From Candidatus Saccharimonadota bacterium (GTDB lineage Bacteria; Patescibacteriota; Saccharimonadia; Saccharimonadales; Saccharimonadaceae), in assembly GCA_016282495.1 (NCBI GenBank), contig JAEEKR010000027.1:1-34773 (forward strand): 34,773 bases of DNA, given 5' to 3'. The translations under genes were made by a program, and so were the position numbers. The notes below the pieces were generated by a model that saw nothing but the letters and a program-made list of their open reading frames with translations, was not told the origin of the DNA and did no database searches. Positions 27,895 to 34,773 of this stretch are shown in pieces (within the stretch, counting starts at the first letter, position 1; each line of letters starts with the position of its first letter).

Positions 27895-30027
27895 ATGAGT
27901 AGCGGCGAACAGGGACCTAAACCTGTTGTTTCGAGTGAATGGGATAGTTTAGCCGATCTTGAAGCAAAAAGAGAAGAGCTAAATCCTAACGAAACAGTAG
28001 ATGAAAGAGATGATTTTGATGCAGATCGCCTTAAGGAAGTTTACGAACAGCAAGAAGGCGAATCTGACGCAGATTACGAAAAAAGAATTGCTGGTATGGA
28101 AGAGGCGGCAAAAACCGGAACTTCTAAAGTAGAAGAAATTACGGCTACTGAGCAGGCAACTAAAGAAAACCGAGAAGCAGCTGAAAAGTTGGAAGAAGAA
28201 TATGCTGAAAGATTAAGAAGGTTTGATGCGTCGACCGAGCAGGGCCTCGCTGACGTAGCTGATGTTCTTAGCGGCGGCGTGAATGATGAAAGATACAAAG
28301 CTGTAGCTGAAAAAAGAAAAGCAGATAATGCCAAAAAGGCCGAAGAACTTAGAGCGCGAATCGATGAGGCCGTGAAAGCTGGGACTGCTGCTGAATTATT
28401 AGCGAAGTTGAAAGAAGAGGATAGGCTTGATGATGAATTTGAATGGTCACAGGAGGCTGGGAAAGCTGGTCTTGATGGTACTAAAGATGGCGAAGTTAAA
28501 GAAGCAGCAAAAGATTTGATGAAAGAATATTTTGCAAGATTGGATAAAATCGAGGCTGATATTAAGGAAACGGAAGAACAAATTAAAGGTGGTGAAGGTT
28601 CAATTGAAAGTATTAATAAGGATCTTGATGATAAAAAACAACAAGCTAAGGAAGGACTTGATAAAGTAATTGAACATATAGATGAACAAGAAAATTTGGA
28701 CGATGCACACAAGAATAGGCTAAAAGAGTTGGCTCAAAAAAGGTATGAAGCAAAACTCAAAGAGATTGAAGACGAACATAGTACGAGTGAAAAAGAAGCG
28801 GATTTGTCTGAGCTTAAAGCTAAGCTTGAAGAGCTAAAGCTTCAGAAAGAAGACGTACTGTCTGATCTCGAATATGTTAATGAAGAAGCCTTAAAACAAA
28901 GAAAAGAAATTCGAGATAGGTTTAATGCGACGGTGAGTGAGCCGGGCGAAGAAGAGCGCTACATGGATTTCTTCAAAAAGCATAAAGAAGAAAATTATGA
29001 ACAGCTTGAAAGAACTGGCCGTTTGAATAGGCAAAAAGAAACTACCGAGGCGGCCGATGAGGTTGTTGAAGGGGTAGCTGGTGGTGTAAAAGAAGATGAA
29101 GCAAAGGATGATTCTGAAGGACAGCCTGACAGTGAGAAAGCTGAAAAAATGGATGCAAAAGAGTTCTTGGAACAACTAAAAAAGTGGCGCGATGACGCTA
29201 TGAGAGAAATTGATGAAAAGTATAATGAGTTGTTGAAGAAATTCAACGGTGAGGCAGGGGAAGACGGTGAATCATCAGCCGATGAAGAACCAAAGGATGT
29301 AGGTGACTTAGGTGCTGCTGAGGTGATAAAGAATGGAGAAGTAATTGATGGTATTGATTTCGAAGGCTTAGATCTCGATGCATTAGAAGATTTGGAAAAA
29401 GTTGCTGATATGGAGCTCTCGGACATAGATGCCAAAGAAAAATATGGTGTTGCGGCGCATTATGTAGCCAATGTTCCGATTGATAAAAACAAGCCAGTTG
29501 CTTTCTATGTTGAGCAGATGAAGAGCGCATTTGCCGATGAGGATTTAAACAATGAGGCTTGGGAACAGCTAGAAAAAAATATGACGACTAGGTATAACAA
29601 TATTGTCTCACATCAAGCTGATGAATCTGAACCTGCTTCTAAAGATAGAGCTTTAGATATTGATGCTGGTGCCGATGCTTATGCAGAAACAGCCGAAGGT
29701 AAGCTAGAAATATTGAAGGGTGATGTGGACAAAGCTAAAAACGCAAGAGCCTTTATTAGGGATCTTGAGTTGGAAGACATTGAAGGCTTGTCGGTTGAAC
29801 AAGTGATGGATAAAGTTGTTCGTCCAAAGTTCTTTGCTAGTGGCTTCGATACGGCAGGTAGAACTTCGGTAAAATGGGATAAGTTAATTGATAGACTAAA
29901 TGCAGTATATGAATCATATGGCCTTAATTCTAAGGGCGAAAGAATCATTGATGAAGAAGCAGATGGTAGACGAAAGAAAAAAGGGATAGCTGGTAGGATT
30001 CGTGCAATGTTTAGGAGAGGAGAATAA
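27895..30027 (+). CDS. Large acidic coiled-coil protein, 710 aa, unknown function
   Basis: A 710-residue protein without signal peptide or membrane helix. Residues about 60-350 are mostly charged helix with long coiled-coil stretches (IEADIKETEEQIKGGEGSIE and ELKAKLEELKLQKEDVLSDL). A low-complexity acidic part (about 380-470) follows, then a more globular C-terminal part (about 500-690) and a strongly basic end, GRRKKKGIAGRIRAMFRRGE, which could be an amphipathic helix that touches membrane or nucleic acid. I recognise no family. AGAGGAGG precedes the start, one base after the previous stop. The next gene starts two bases after its stop. A cytoplasmic scaffold for the membrane protein encoded next is plausible, not shown. 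Confidence 0.75.
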   Translation: MSSGEQGPKPVVSSEWDSLADLEAKREELNPNETVDERDDFDADRLKEVYEQQEGESDADYEKRIAGMEEAAKTGTSKVEEITATEQATKENREAAEKLEEEYAERLRRFDASTEQGLADVADVLSGGVNDERYKAVAEKRKADNAKKAEELRARIDEAVKAGTAAELLAKLKEEDRLDDEFEWSQEAGKAGLDGTKDGEVKEAAKDLMKEYFARLDKIEADIKETEEQIKGGEGSIESINKDLDDKKQQAKEGLDKVIEHIDEQENLDDAHKNRLKELAQKRYEAKLKEIEDEHSTSEKEADLSELKAKLEELKLQKEDVLSDLEYVNEEALKQRKEIRDRFNATVSEPGEEERYMDFFKKHKEENYEQLERTGRLNRQKETTEAADEVVEGVAGGVKEDEAKDDSEGQPDSEKAEKMDAKEFLEQLKKWRDDAMREIDEKYNELLKKFNGEAGEDGESSADEEPKDVGDLGAAEVIKNGEVIDGIDFEGLDLDALEDLEKVADMELSDIDAKEKYGVAAHYVANVPIDKNKPVAFYVEQMKSAFADEDLNNEAWEQLEKNMTTRYNNIVSHQADESEPASKDRALDIDAGADAYAETAEGKLEILKGDVDKAKNARAFIRDLELEDIEGLSVEQVMDKVVRPKFFASGFDTAGRTSVKWDKLIDRLNAVYESYGLNSKGERIIDEEADGRRKKKGIAGRIRAMFRRGE

Positions 30028-30029
30028 TT

Positions 30030-32042
30030 ATGAGCGACCCTGAAAGAATTAATTCTGCGGCAGATAATACGGCAGAACAAGAGAATGTTGCTCGCCACAA
30101 TGTGAATGGTCTTGGCGCAGCAGCAATGGCTGGTGCTGCAGAATCCGTGGATATGCCTGAATTCCCTAAAACCAAGGAAGAAATCGAAGCTTTCATTAAA
30201 AGCGGTAAGCTTAGCAAAGATGAACTCTTGAGATTAAAAGAGCGAATCGCTGAGGCTAAAGCCAAAAGAACTGGCAAGGTTCTCGAGGGAGCTAAGTCGG
30301 AAGTATCTGAAGCCGAAAAGAAACAGGCTGAAGAAATTAAGGAAGAAGTCGCCGAGCAAGAAAAGAATGCAAGAGGTAACTTACAAGAAAAACTGAATAA
30401 ACATAAAAACTTCAGAAAGGTTGCGGCCGTATTTTTGGCGGGCGCAATTGCCGTAGGTGGCTTTATTGCTGGCAGAAATATGCTTAAAAAACATAATGCG
30501 AATGCTGTTCCAGGCAATGATACAGCAGCTTCGGATGAAGTTAAGGATAACAATACAACCGAAAAACTCGATGAGGGTGGTGTTGTTGATCTTAATGGTG
30601 GTGGTGAAAAAACTGAAGTTGATAATAACGGAGGTGAAACTGCCGATGATGGGTTTGAGTTCACATCGAATGGCGTGAAATATAAAGTTAGCTTTTATGA
30701 TGGCAGTATAGAAAAAGAGCATAAATATGACTTTACTGGCGATAACAGTGAAATTTGGGATGACAAAGATGAAAAAGCTGCGGCTGAAATGGCTAAAGAT
30801 TTAGTAAGAGGTAACCCAGAAGCTTTGGCTGCTTTCTTCTATGAACTAGATGATAGCGTAAAAGGTGATTTAGCTGGGTACAGCAGAACGCAACTTGATA
30901 GCATGCTGAACGGCGAAGATGGTGCAGATTTACAGCAGCAGATGCTTAAAACTGTCGAAGGATTTATTGATGGCGGCAAAGTTGAGTTTACTGCAGCTGA
31001 AGCTGGACAAACTGCTTATAATACTTATGATCAGTTTGCGAACAATCCTGCTGATTCGTTACTTGCAACTAATCAGATTAATTTTAAGGGTGGTGAGAAG
31101 ATTTTTAGATATAGTGACGGTAAGTCTACTGTACTTCTTAATGCCGAATGTAGCAATATCTTGAGAATTGTTTTCGAGGATGACGGTTCGGTGACTGTGA
31201 CTGAAGAAAAAATTACGACAGATACACCAACACCAGATAAGCCAACACCGGATAAACCAACTCCAGATACACCAACACCAGATAAGCCAACACCGGATAA
31301 ACCAACTCCAGATAAACCGACACCGGATAAACCAACTCCGGATACTCCGGTCACCCCTCCAGATGTGACTCCTCCAGATGTGACTCCACCGGATGTGACT
31401 CCACCAGATGTCACTCCTCCAGATGTGACTCCACCAGATGTCACTCCTCCAGATGTGACTCCACCAGATGTCGCTCCTCCAGATGTGACCCCTCCGGATG
31501 TCACTCCTCCTACACTTACACCTAAAGGTGAAGATACTCATGCTGGTGTAGCCCCACTTCAGGAAACCCCTGAGGCTCCTGAAAGCGGCGCAACTCCAGT
31601 AGAGGCAACTGAAGAAAATCATGTTGATGCCGAAACAAATCCTGGCGCTGAAGTTAAAACCGAGGATATGAGCGATGAGGGTAAAGAAGGAATCGGTGAA
31701 GCTATTATGCAGGCACCAGAAGTGACGGAACAGGAAAACACTCCTACCTATAGTCCTGAAGTAAAACATCAGGAAGAAAATGAGGTACCTGTTGTAGGCG
31801 ATGGCGATACTAGGACATTTGAAGAAACTAAGCCGAACGTTAACGAAGCGGCGGCAGCTGAGAATACTCCTGGTAGTGCCGAAGACGGTACACGCACCCA
31901 AGAGGAGCTTGCAAATAGGTTTGCGGAGCTTAGTGGGACTGGTAGTAATGCCGAAAATAGTAGCAATGGTGCCACAGAGGCAGAGATGAATGCAGAATTT
32001 GGATTTGGCGAAACAACAAATAACAACGGAGGTAACCAGTAA
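30030..32042 (+). CDS. Single-pass membrane protein with proline-rich repeat stalk
   Basis: A 670-residue protein. Residues 1-129 are cytoplasmic, with a charged coiled coil (about 60-120). One membrane helix follows at about 130-149 (VAAVFLAGAIAVGGFIAGRNM), with Lys/Arg before it, so the rest should be outside. Residues about 205-385 look folded. Then come eight units of P-T-P-D-K/T (400-439) and ten of T-P-P-D-V (442-491), a stiff stalk like those that span cell walls, and a long Glu/Thr/Pro-rich disordered tail. No LPxTG motif. The cytoplasmic part ends in the same kind of charged helix as the previous protein, so the two may pair. GGAGAGGAGAAT is the binding site; the stop overlaps the next start as TAATG. 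Confidence 0.78.
   Translation: MSDPERINSAADNTAEQENVARHNVNGLGAAAMAGAAESVDMPEFPKTKEEIEAFIKSGKLSKDELLRLKERIAEAKAKRTGKVLEGAKSEVSEAEKKQAEEIKEEVAEQEKNARGNLQEKLNKHKNFRKVAAVFLAGAIAVGGFIAGRNMLKKHNANAVPGNDTAASDEVKDNNTTEKLDEGGVVDLNGGGEKTEVDNNGGETADDGFEFTSNGVKYKVSFYDGSIEKEHKYDFTGDNSEIWDDKDEKAAAEMAKDLVRGNPEALAAFFYELDDSVKGDLAGYSRTQLDSMLNGEDGADLQQQMLKTVEGFIDGGKVEFTAAEAGQTAYNTYDQFANNPADSLLATNQINFKGGEKIFRYSDGKSTVLLNAECSNILRIVFEDDGSVTVTEEKITTDTPTPDKPTPDKPTPDTPTPDKPTPDKPTPDKPTPDKPTPDTPVTPPDVTPPDVTPPDVTPPDVTPPDVTPPDVTPPDVTPPDVAPPDVTPPDVTPPTLTPKGEDTHAGVAPLQETPEAPESGATPVEATEENHVDAETNPGAEVKTEDMSDEGKEGIGEAIMQAPEVTEQENTPTYSPEVKHQEENEVPVVGDGDTRTFEETKPNVNEAAAAENTPGSAEDGTRTQEELANRFAELSGTGSNAENSSNGATEAEMNAEFGFGETTNNNGGNQ
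31227..31502 (+). repeat. Tandem 15-bp codon repeats (PTPDK and TPPDV units)
   Basis: Eight 15-bp units encoding P-T-P-D-K/T (31227-31346) and, after two codons, ten units encoding T/A-P-P-D-V (31353-31502). Neighbouring units often match base for base, which favours slippage and length change between strains. Unit length is a multiple of three, so the frame would be kept. Confidence 0.95.
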
Positions 32043-33370
32043 TGAAAAAAACAACAATCAAAAAACTTTTGGTGGGTGTTTTAGCATTTGCAGGTGCGTT
32101 GGGAGTCTTTTCTCTTCCTGCCAATGCAGCAGAATCTTGGGGTCCACAGGACCGACAGATGTTCACTTGGGAATCGCCGGCGCCTTATGCCACATTTAAC
32201 TCTATTAGCAATAACCCGGATATTGGTAAAGAATCAAACTTTGTGAGAGTACGTAAATATGGTACAAATGACAAATATTCTGACGAGGTCGCTATTGAGC
32301 CTGGAGGAATTTACGAAGTATATGTGTACTTTCACAATAATGCTGCTGACAATTTAAACGCTTCTGGTGCTGGTATTGCAGACAACGTTCGTCTTGCGAT
32401 GGAAATGCCATCCGAAGTTAATAAAGGTGAAGCTGCAGTGGTGAAGGGCACAATTTCTTCTACAAATACAAACCCTGGTAGTGTTTATGATACTGCTTAC
32501 CTTACTGCTTCTGAAACAGTATACTTAAGATATGTACAGGGTACGGCAGAAATTCATAATGGTGGTTCAGCTAATGGTAAGCTATTAGACGATGCTGCTC
32601 TTTGGAGTACTGGTTCTAAGTTGGCTTATTGGGATGAAGAGTGGGGAATGATTCCTGGTTGTAACAACTACGCTGGTTATGTTACCTTTAGGGTTAAAGC
32701 GGATCAACCAAGATTTTATATTGCTAAAGAAATTTCGGTTGATGGCGGAAATACATGGTCTGAGAACGCTACTGTAAAGCCTGGCGATACTGTAAAGTTT
32801 CGCATTAAATACCAAAACATTGGCACAACAAACCAAACTTCTGTGACCGTCTACGATGTTTTGGCGGATGGGATGACGTTGGTTCCTGGCTCTATTAAGG
32901 CAAAGATTCCAGCCAATGCTAATTATGTAGACGTCGATGATTCTGCTTGGGCGAACGGGCTAGGTATCGGTGATTATTTGCCAGAACAAGAAGGATATGT
33001 GGTTTACGATGTGAAAATCGAAGACAATAAGGATATCTTCATTTGTGGCAATACTGTTGTCTATAACAATGCTTATGTTACGACGGCTAACGGTACCATG
33101 TATGATAAGGTTGGAATAACCGTAGAAAGAAACTGTGGTGGAAATAATGGTGGTGGTAATACAACTCCAAATACCCCATCTGAACTTCCTTCAACTGGTC
33201 CTGCTGAAATTGTTTTAGCAGTGATTGTAGCATTAGCTATTGGTGTAGGTGGATACTACCTGATTAAGTCTAGTTCGACTTTGCATAGCATCAAGAAAGT
33301 TGAAACTGGTAAAGCCGTAAAGAAAGCTACTAAAACCACCAATAAAAAAGAGCATAAAGCTGATAAATAG
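32042..33370 (+). CDS. LPSTG-type surface protein with a DUF11-like domain
   Basis: A 442-residue secreted protein. The signal peptide is clear: KKTTIKK, a hydrophobic core and cleavage near ANA-AES (about 29/30). Residues about 35-225 form a beta-rich domain. Residues about 230-360 (FYIAKEISVDGGNTW, VKPGDTVKFRIKYQNIG, VTVYDVLADGMTLVPGS) match the DUF11/isopeptide-type repeat of Gram-positive adhesins. A Gly/Asn/Thr/Pro linker leads to LPSTG (382-386), a membrane helix (about 389-408) and a basic tail of about 34 residues, far longer than usual for sortase substrates. A surface adhesin or sheath protein is likely. GGAGG precedes the start, which overlaps the previous stop. No sortase gene is in the window. 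Confidence 0.85.
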   Translation: MKKTTIKKLLVGVLAFAGALGVFSLPANAAESWGPQDRQMFTWESPAPYATFNSISNNPDIGKESNFVRVRKYGTNDKYSDEVAIEPGGIYEVYVYFHNNAADNLNASGAGIADNVRLAMEMPSEVNKGEAAVVKGTISSTNTNPGSVYDTAYLTASETVYLRYVQGTAEIHNGGSANGKLLDDAALWSTGSKLAYWDEEWGMIPGCNNYAGYVTFRVKADQPRFYIAKEISVDGGNTWSENATVKPGDTVKFRIKYQNIGTTNQTSVTVYDVLADGMTLVPGSIKAKIPANANYVDVDDSAWANGLGIGDYLPEQEGYVVYDVKIEDNKDIFICGNTVVYNNAYVTTANGTMYDKVGITVERNCGGNNGGGNTTPNTPSELPSTGPAEIVLAVIVALAIGVGGYYLIKSSSTLHSIKKVETGKAVKKATKTTNKKEHKADK

Positions 33371-33400
33371 TGATTAAATCTGAGTAATCTCTTAGGATGC

Positions 33401-33429
33401 TTCACAAATTCGTGAAAGTGTGGTAAAAT
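33401..33429 (+). promoter_or_regulatory. rplU promoter
   Basis: TTCACA (33401-33406), 17-base spacer, TGG and TAAAAT (33424-33429). AAAGGAT is the binding site. No terminator is seen between the surface protein stop (33370) and this promoter. Confidence 0.6.
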
Positions 33430-33453
33430 AAGTTGATTAATTAAAGGATTAAT

Positions 33454-33762
33454 ATGAAAAAAGCAGTTGTACTCATCGGCGGGAAACAATATCTTGTCGA
33501 AGAGAAAGAGACCCTACGGGTGGACCTCCTCCCGGCAGGCACAAAAGAGCTCGAAACTGATGCTTTGCTTCTTATCGATGGTGATAAGACTACTGTTGGA
33601 ACCCCAACTGTTAAAGGCGTTAAAGTTTCAGCGAAAGTAGTCGAAGAAAAAGTTGCTGGCGATAAGGTGCGCGTGATTCGTTATCATTCAAAGAAACGCG
33701 TTCACACTGAAACTGGTCATCGTCAAAAATATTCAGTGATTGAAATCACATCAATAAAATAA
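33454..33762 (+). CDS. rplU: Ribosomal protein bL21
   Basis: A 102-residue protein of the usual length. The N-terminus AVVLIGGKQYLVEEKETLRVDLL and the C-terminus RVIRYHSKKRVHTETGHRQKYSVIEITSI carry the bL21 signature (K-x-R-R-x-x-GHRQ-x-x-T, here as HTETGHRQKYSVIEI). In most bacteria bL27 (rpmA) follows directly; here a terminator and parA follow instead. Confidence 0.93.
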   Translation: MKKAVVLIGGKQYLVEEKETLRVDLLPAGTKELETDALLLIDGDKTTVGTPTVKGVKVSAKVVEEKVAGDKVRVIRYHSKKRVHTETGHRQKYSVIEITSIK

Positions 33763-33788
33763 TCCTCCTAGGGGGGTTATTTTTTTGA
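33758..33788 (+). terminator. Intrinsic terminator of rplU
   Basis: AATAATCC (33758-33765) pairs with GGGGTTATT (33773-33781) using a G-U pair, followed by a run of T's. The left arm overlaps the last codon and stop of rplU. Confidence 0.8.
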
Positions 33789-33818
33789 GAAATAGATTAT
33801 TTAACTTATGTTTTATGG

Positions 33819-33824
33819 TATAAT
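33819..33824 (+). promoter_or_regulatory. Extended -10 promoter of parA
   Basis: TGG-TATAAT, nine bases before the ATG at 33834. The leader would be two or three bases. Confidence 0.68.
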
Positions 33825-33833
33825 AGGAATATT

Positions 33834-34595
33834 ATGGCGAAGGTTATCTGTGTGACAAACCAAAAGGGGGGAGTAGGAAAAACGACGACGGCCGTTAACC
33901 TTTCTTATTATCTTGCGAAGAATAAACTTAGAGTGCTTCTTGTCGACCTTGATCCACAGGGAAATGCGACGAGTGGGTTAGGATTTGAAAAAGAAAAGTT
34001 GAAAGCAACAATGACGGATGTGATGCTTGGTGAGGTAACGATTGAAGATGTGATTTTGAAGACAAAATTTAAAAACTTTGAACTAGCACCAGCGACACCG
34101 CAGCTTGCGAATGCGGAAGTTGAGCTGACGAAAATGAGTAAGAAATTTGTTCAACTAAGAGATGAAGTGAAAAAAGTGGTTGGAAAATATGATTATATTA
34201 TCATTGATTCGCCACCGTCTTTGTCTCTTCTTACTGTGAACGGAATGATTGCATCAGATTATCTTCTCTTGCCGGTTCAAACGGAATTTTATGCGCTTGA
34301 GGGAGTGGCCCAGCTTCTTGAAAGTATGAAGCTAGTCCGAAAAGTGAACCCGAAGCTGAAACTATTAGGTGTTGTGGCAACAATGTATGATAAACGTACT
34401 TCGCTTTCGATTCAGGTTCTGGCGGAGATTAAGAAATATTTCAAAGACAAAACTTTCAATACTGCAATTCCAAGGAATGTGAGGATTGCTGAGGCTCCGA
34501 GTCATGGTGTGCCAGTTGGGGATTATGATCGTTTTTCTAAAGGTGCGAAGGCTTATAAGGAACTTGCAAAAGAGGTTCAGGAAAGGACAAAATAA
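33834..34595 (+). CDS. parA: Chromosome partitioning ATPase ParA (Soj)
   Basis: A 253-residue deviant-Walker ATPase that binds DNA nonspecifically and moves ParB-bound origins apart. The deviant Walker A KGGVGKTTT (11-19), Walker A' LVDLDPQGNAT and Walker B YIIIDSPPSLSLLT are complete. It is the short chromosomal type, without the N-terminal helix-turn-helix of plasmid ParA Ia. The stop overlaps the parB start as TAATG. Chromosomal parAB usually lie near the replication origin, so the right end of the window may be close to oriC (inference). Confidence 0.95.
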   Translation: MAKVICVTNQKGGVGKTTTAVNLSYYLAKNKLRVLLVDLDPQGNATSGLGFEKEKLKATMTDVMLGEVTIEDVILKTKFKNFELAPATPQLANAEVELTKMSKKFVQLRDEVKKVVGKYDYIIIDSPPSLSLLTVNGMIASDYLLLPVQTEFYALEGVAQLLESMKLVRKVNPKLKLLGVVATMYDKRTSLSIQVLAEIKKYFKDKTFNTAIPRNVRIAEAPSHGVPVGDYDRFSKGAKAYKELAKEVQERTK

Positions 34596-34773
34596 TGGGA
34601 AAAGCTTTAGGACGAGGATTTGAAAGTTTGATTCCGACCGAGCTGGTTGATGATGAATTCGATTTGACAGCGGATGAGGACGAAAAAGTTTCGACGCTCC
34701 AGGAAATCGAAATTGAAAAAATTGTTCGTGATGAAGAACAGCCGAGAAAAGATTTTTCTGAGGAAGCATTAAA
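34595..34773 (+). CDS. parB: Chromosome partitioning protein ParB, 5' part only
   Basis: The first 59 codons of a gene cut by the window end. The start reads GKALGRGFESLIPTEL, the ParB N-terminal G-x-GL-x-x-LIP box that stimulates ParA, then an acidic linker and IEIEKIVRDEEQPRKDFSEEAL, the start of the CTP-binding ParB/Srx domain. The start overlaps the parA stop (TAATG). Confidence 0.9.
   Translation, partial: MGKALGRGFESLIPTELVDDEFDLTADEDEKVSTLQEIEIEKIVRDEEQPRKDFSEEAL

Noticed and set aside
31227-31502. CRISPR array
   Set aside because: Units are 15-bp, contiguous, in frame and have no spacers; they are coding tandem repeats.
31059-32057. A 332-codon minus-strand frame and a Ser/Gly/Val repeat frame opposite the proline-rich repeats
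   Set aside because: Both are shadows of the 15-bp repeats, without promoters or binding sites.

Overview
The window looks like a piece of a small, AT-rich, host-dependent bacterium of the Candidate Phyla Radiation (Patescibacteria), most like a Saccharibacteria (TM7) genome. This is an inference from gene content: compact informational genes (an IF-2 without the long N-terminal extension, a four-domain S1), small membrane-anchored proteins typical of that group, a membrane protein fused to a pilin-like domain, an LPxTG-type surface protein, and many overlapping stop/start codons. TGA acts as a stop (831, 2397, recJ, ftsA), so this is the standard bacterial code and not the recoded SR1/Gracilibacteria code.

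Layout. 1-3100 is an accessory block. It holds three unrelated small orphan proteins (67-405, 2062-2397, 2664-3026), an apparent structured RNA gene of about 400 nt with its own promoter and terminator (about 464-868), and a TrmB-type repressor gene on the minus strand (831-1649) with a clear operator-like inverted repeat. 3138-4494 is a SpoU methyltransferase overlapping a polysaccharide deacetylase. tRNA-Ile(GAU) and tRNA-Ala(UGC) follow at 4549-4713 and abut an unusual 106-bp inverted-repeat element (4714-4819). 4900-9350 holds a membrane-anchored protein, a candidate minus-strand small RNA (5754-5842), a KGG-motif protein, a MazG-type pyrophosphohydrolase, a zinc peptidase, a ROK kinase and a membrane/pilin-like fusion. 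9400-19200 carries core genes: rpsA, a DUF1653 gene, tRNA-Asn, infB, a DUF5663-like gene, def-fmt (minus strand), priA (minus strand), a winged-helix gene with recJ, and rpsU. 19236-26860 holds adk-map, ftsA, ftsZ, an nrdR-like gene, a thioredoxin-fold gene and a T-box-controlled ileS. 27060-33370 is an AT-rich, probably lineage-specific region ending in a four-gene operon: a small DUF5663-like protein, a 710-residue acidic coiled-coil protein, a 670-residue membrane protein with a proline-rich repeat stalk, and an LPSTG surface protein. rplU and parA-parB (parB cut by the window edge) close the window.

How it works together. The core genes cover translation start (infB, fmt, def, map, rpsA, rpsU), division (ftsA, ftsZ), replication restart and repair (priA, recJ) and segregation (parAB). 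Transcription signals are unusually uniform: almost every promoter I can find has an extended -10 (TGnTATAAT-like), and six genes have the ATG exactly six bases after TATAAT, which predicts leaderless mRNAs.

Most interesting parts: the accessory block with its structured RNA, the repressor operator and the structured leader of the second small gene; the inverted-repeat element after tRNA-Ala; the minus-strand small RNA; an NrdR protein with no cysteines at all; the T-box in front of a type-2-like IleRS; and the surface operon.
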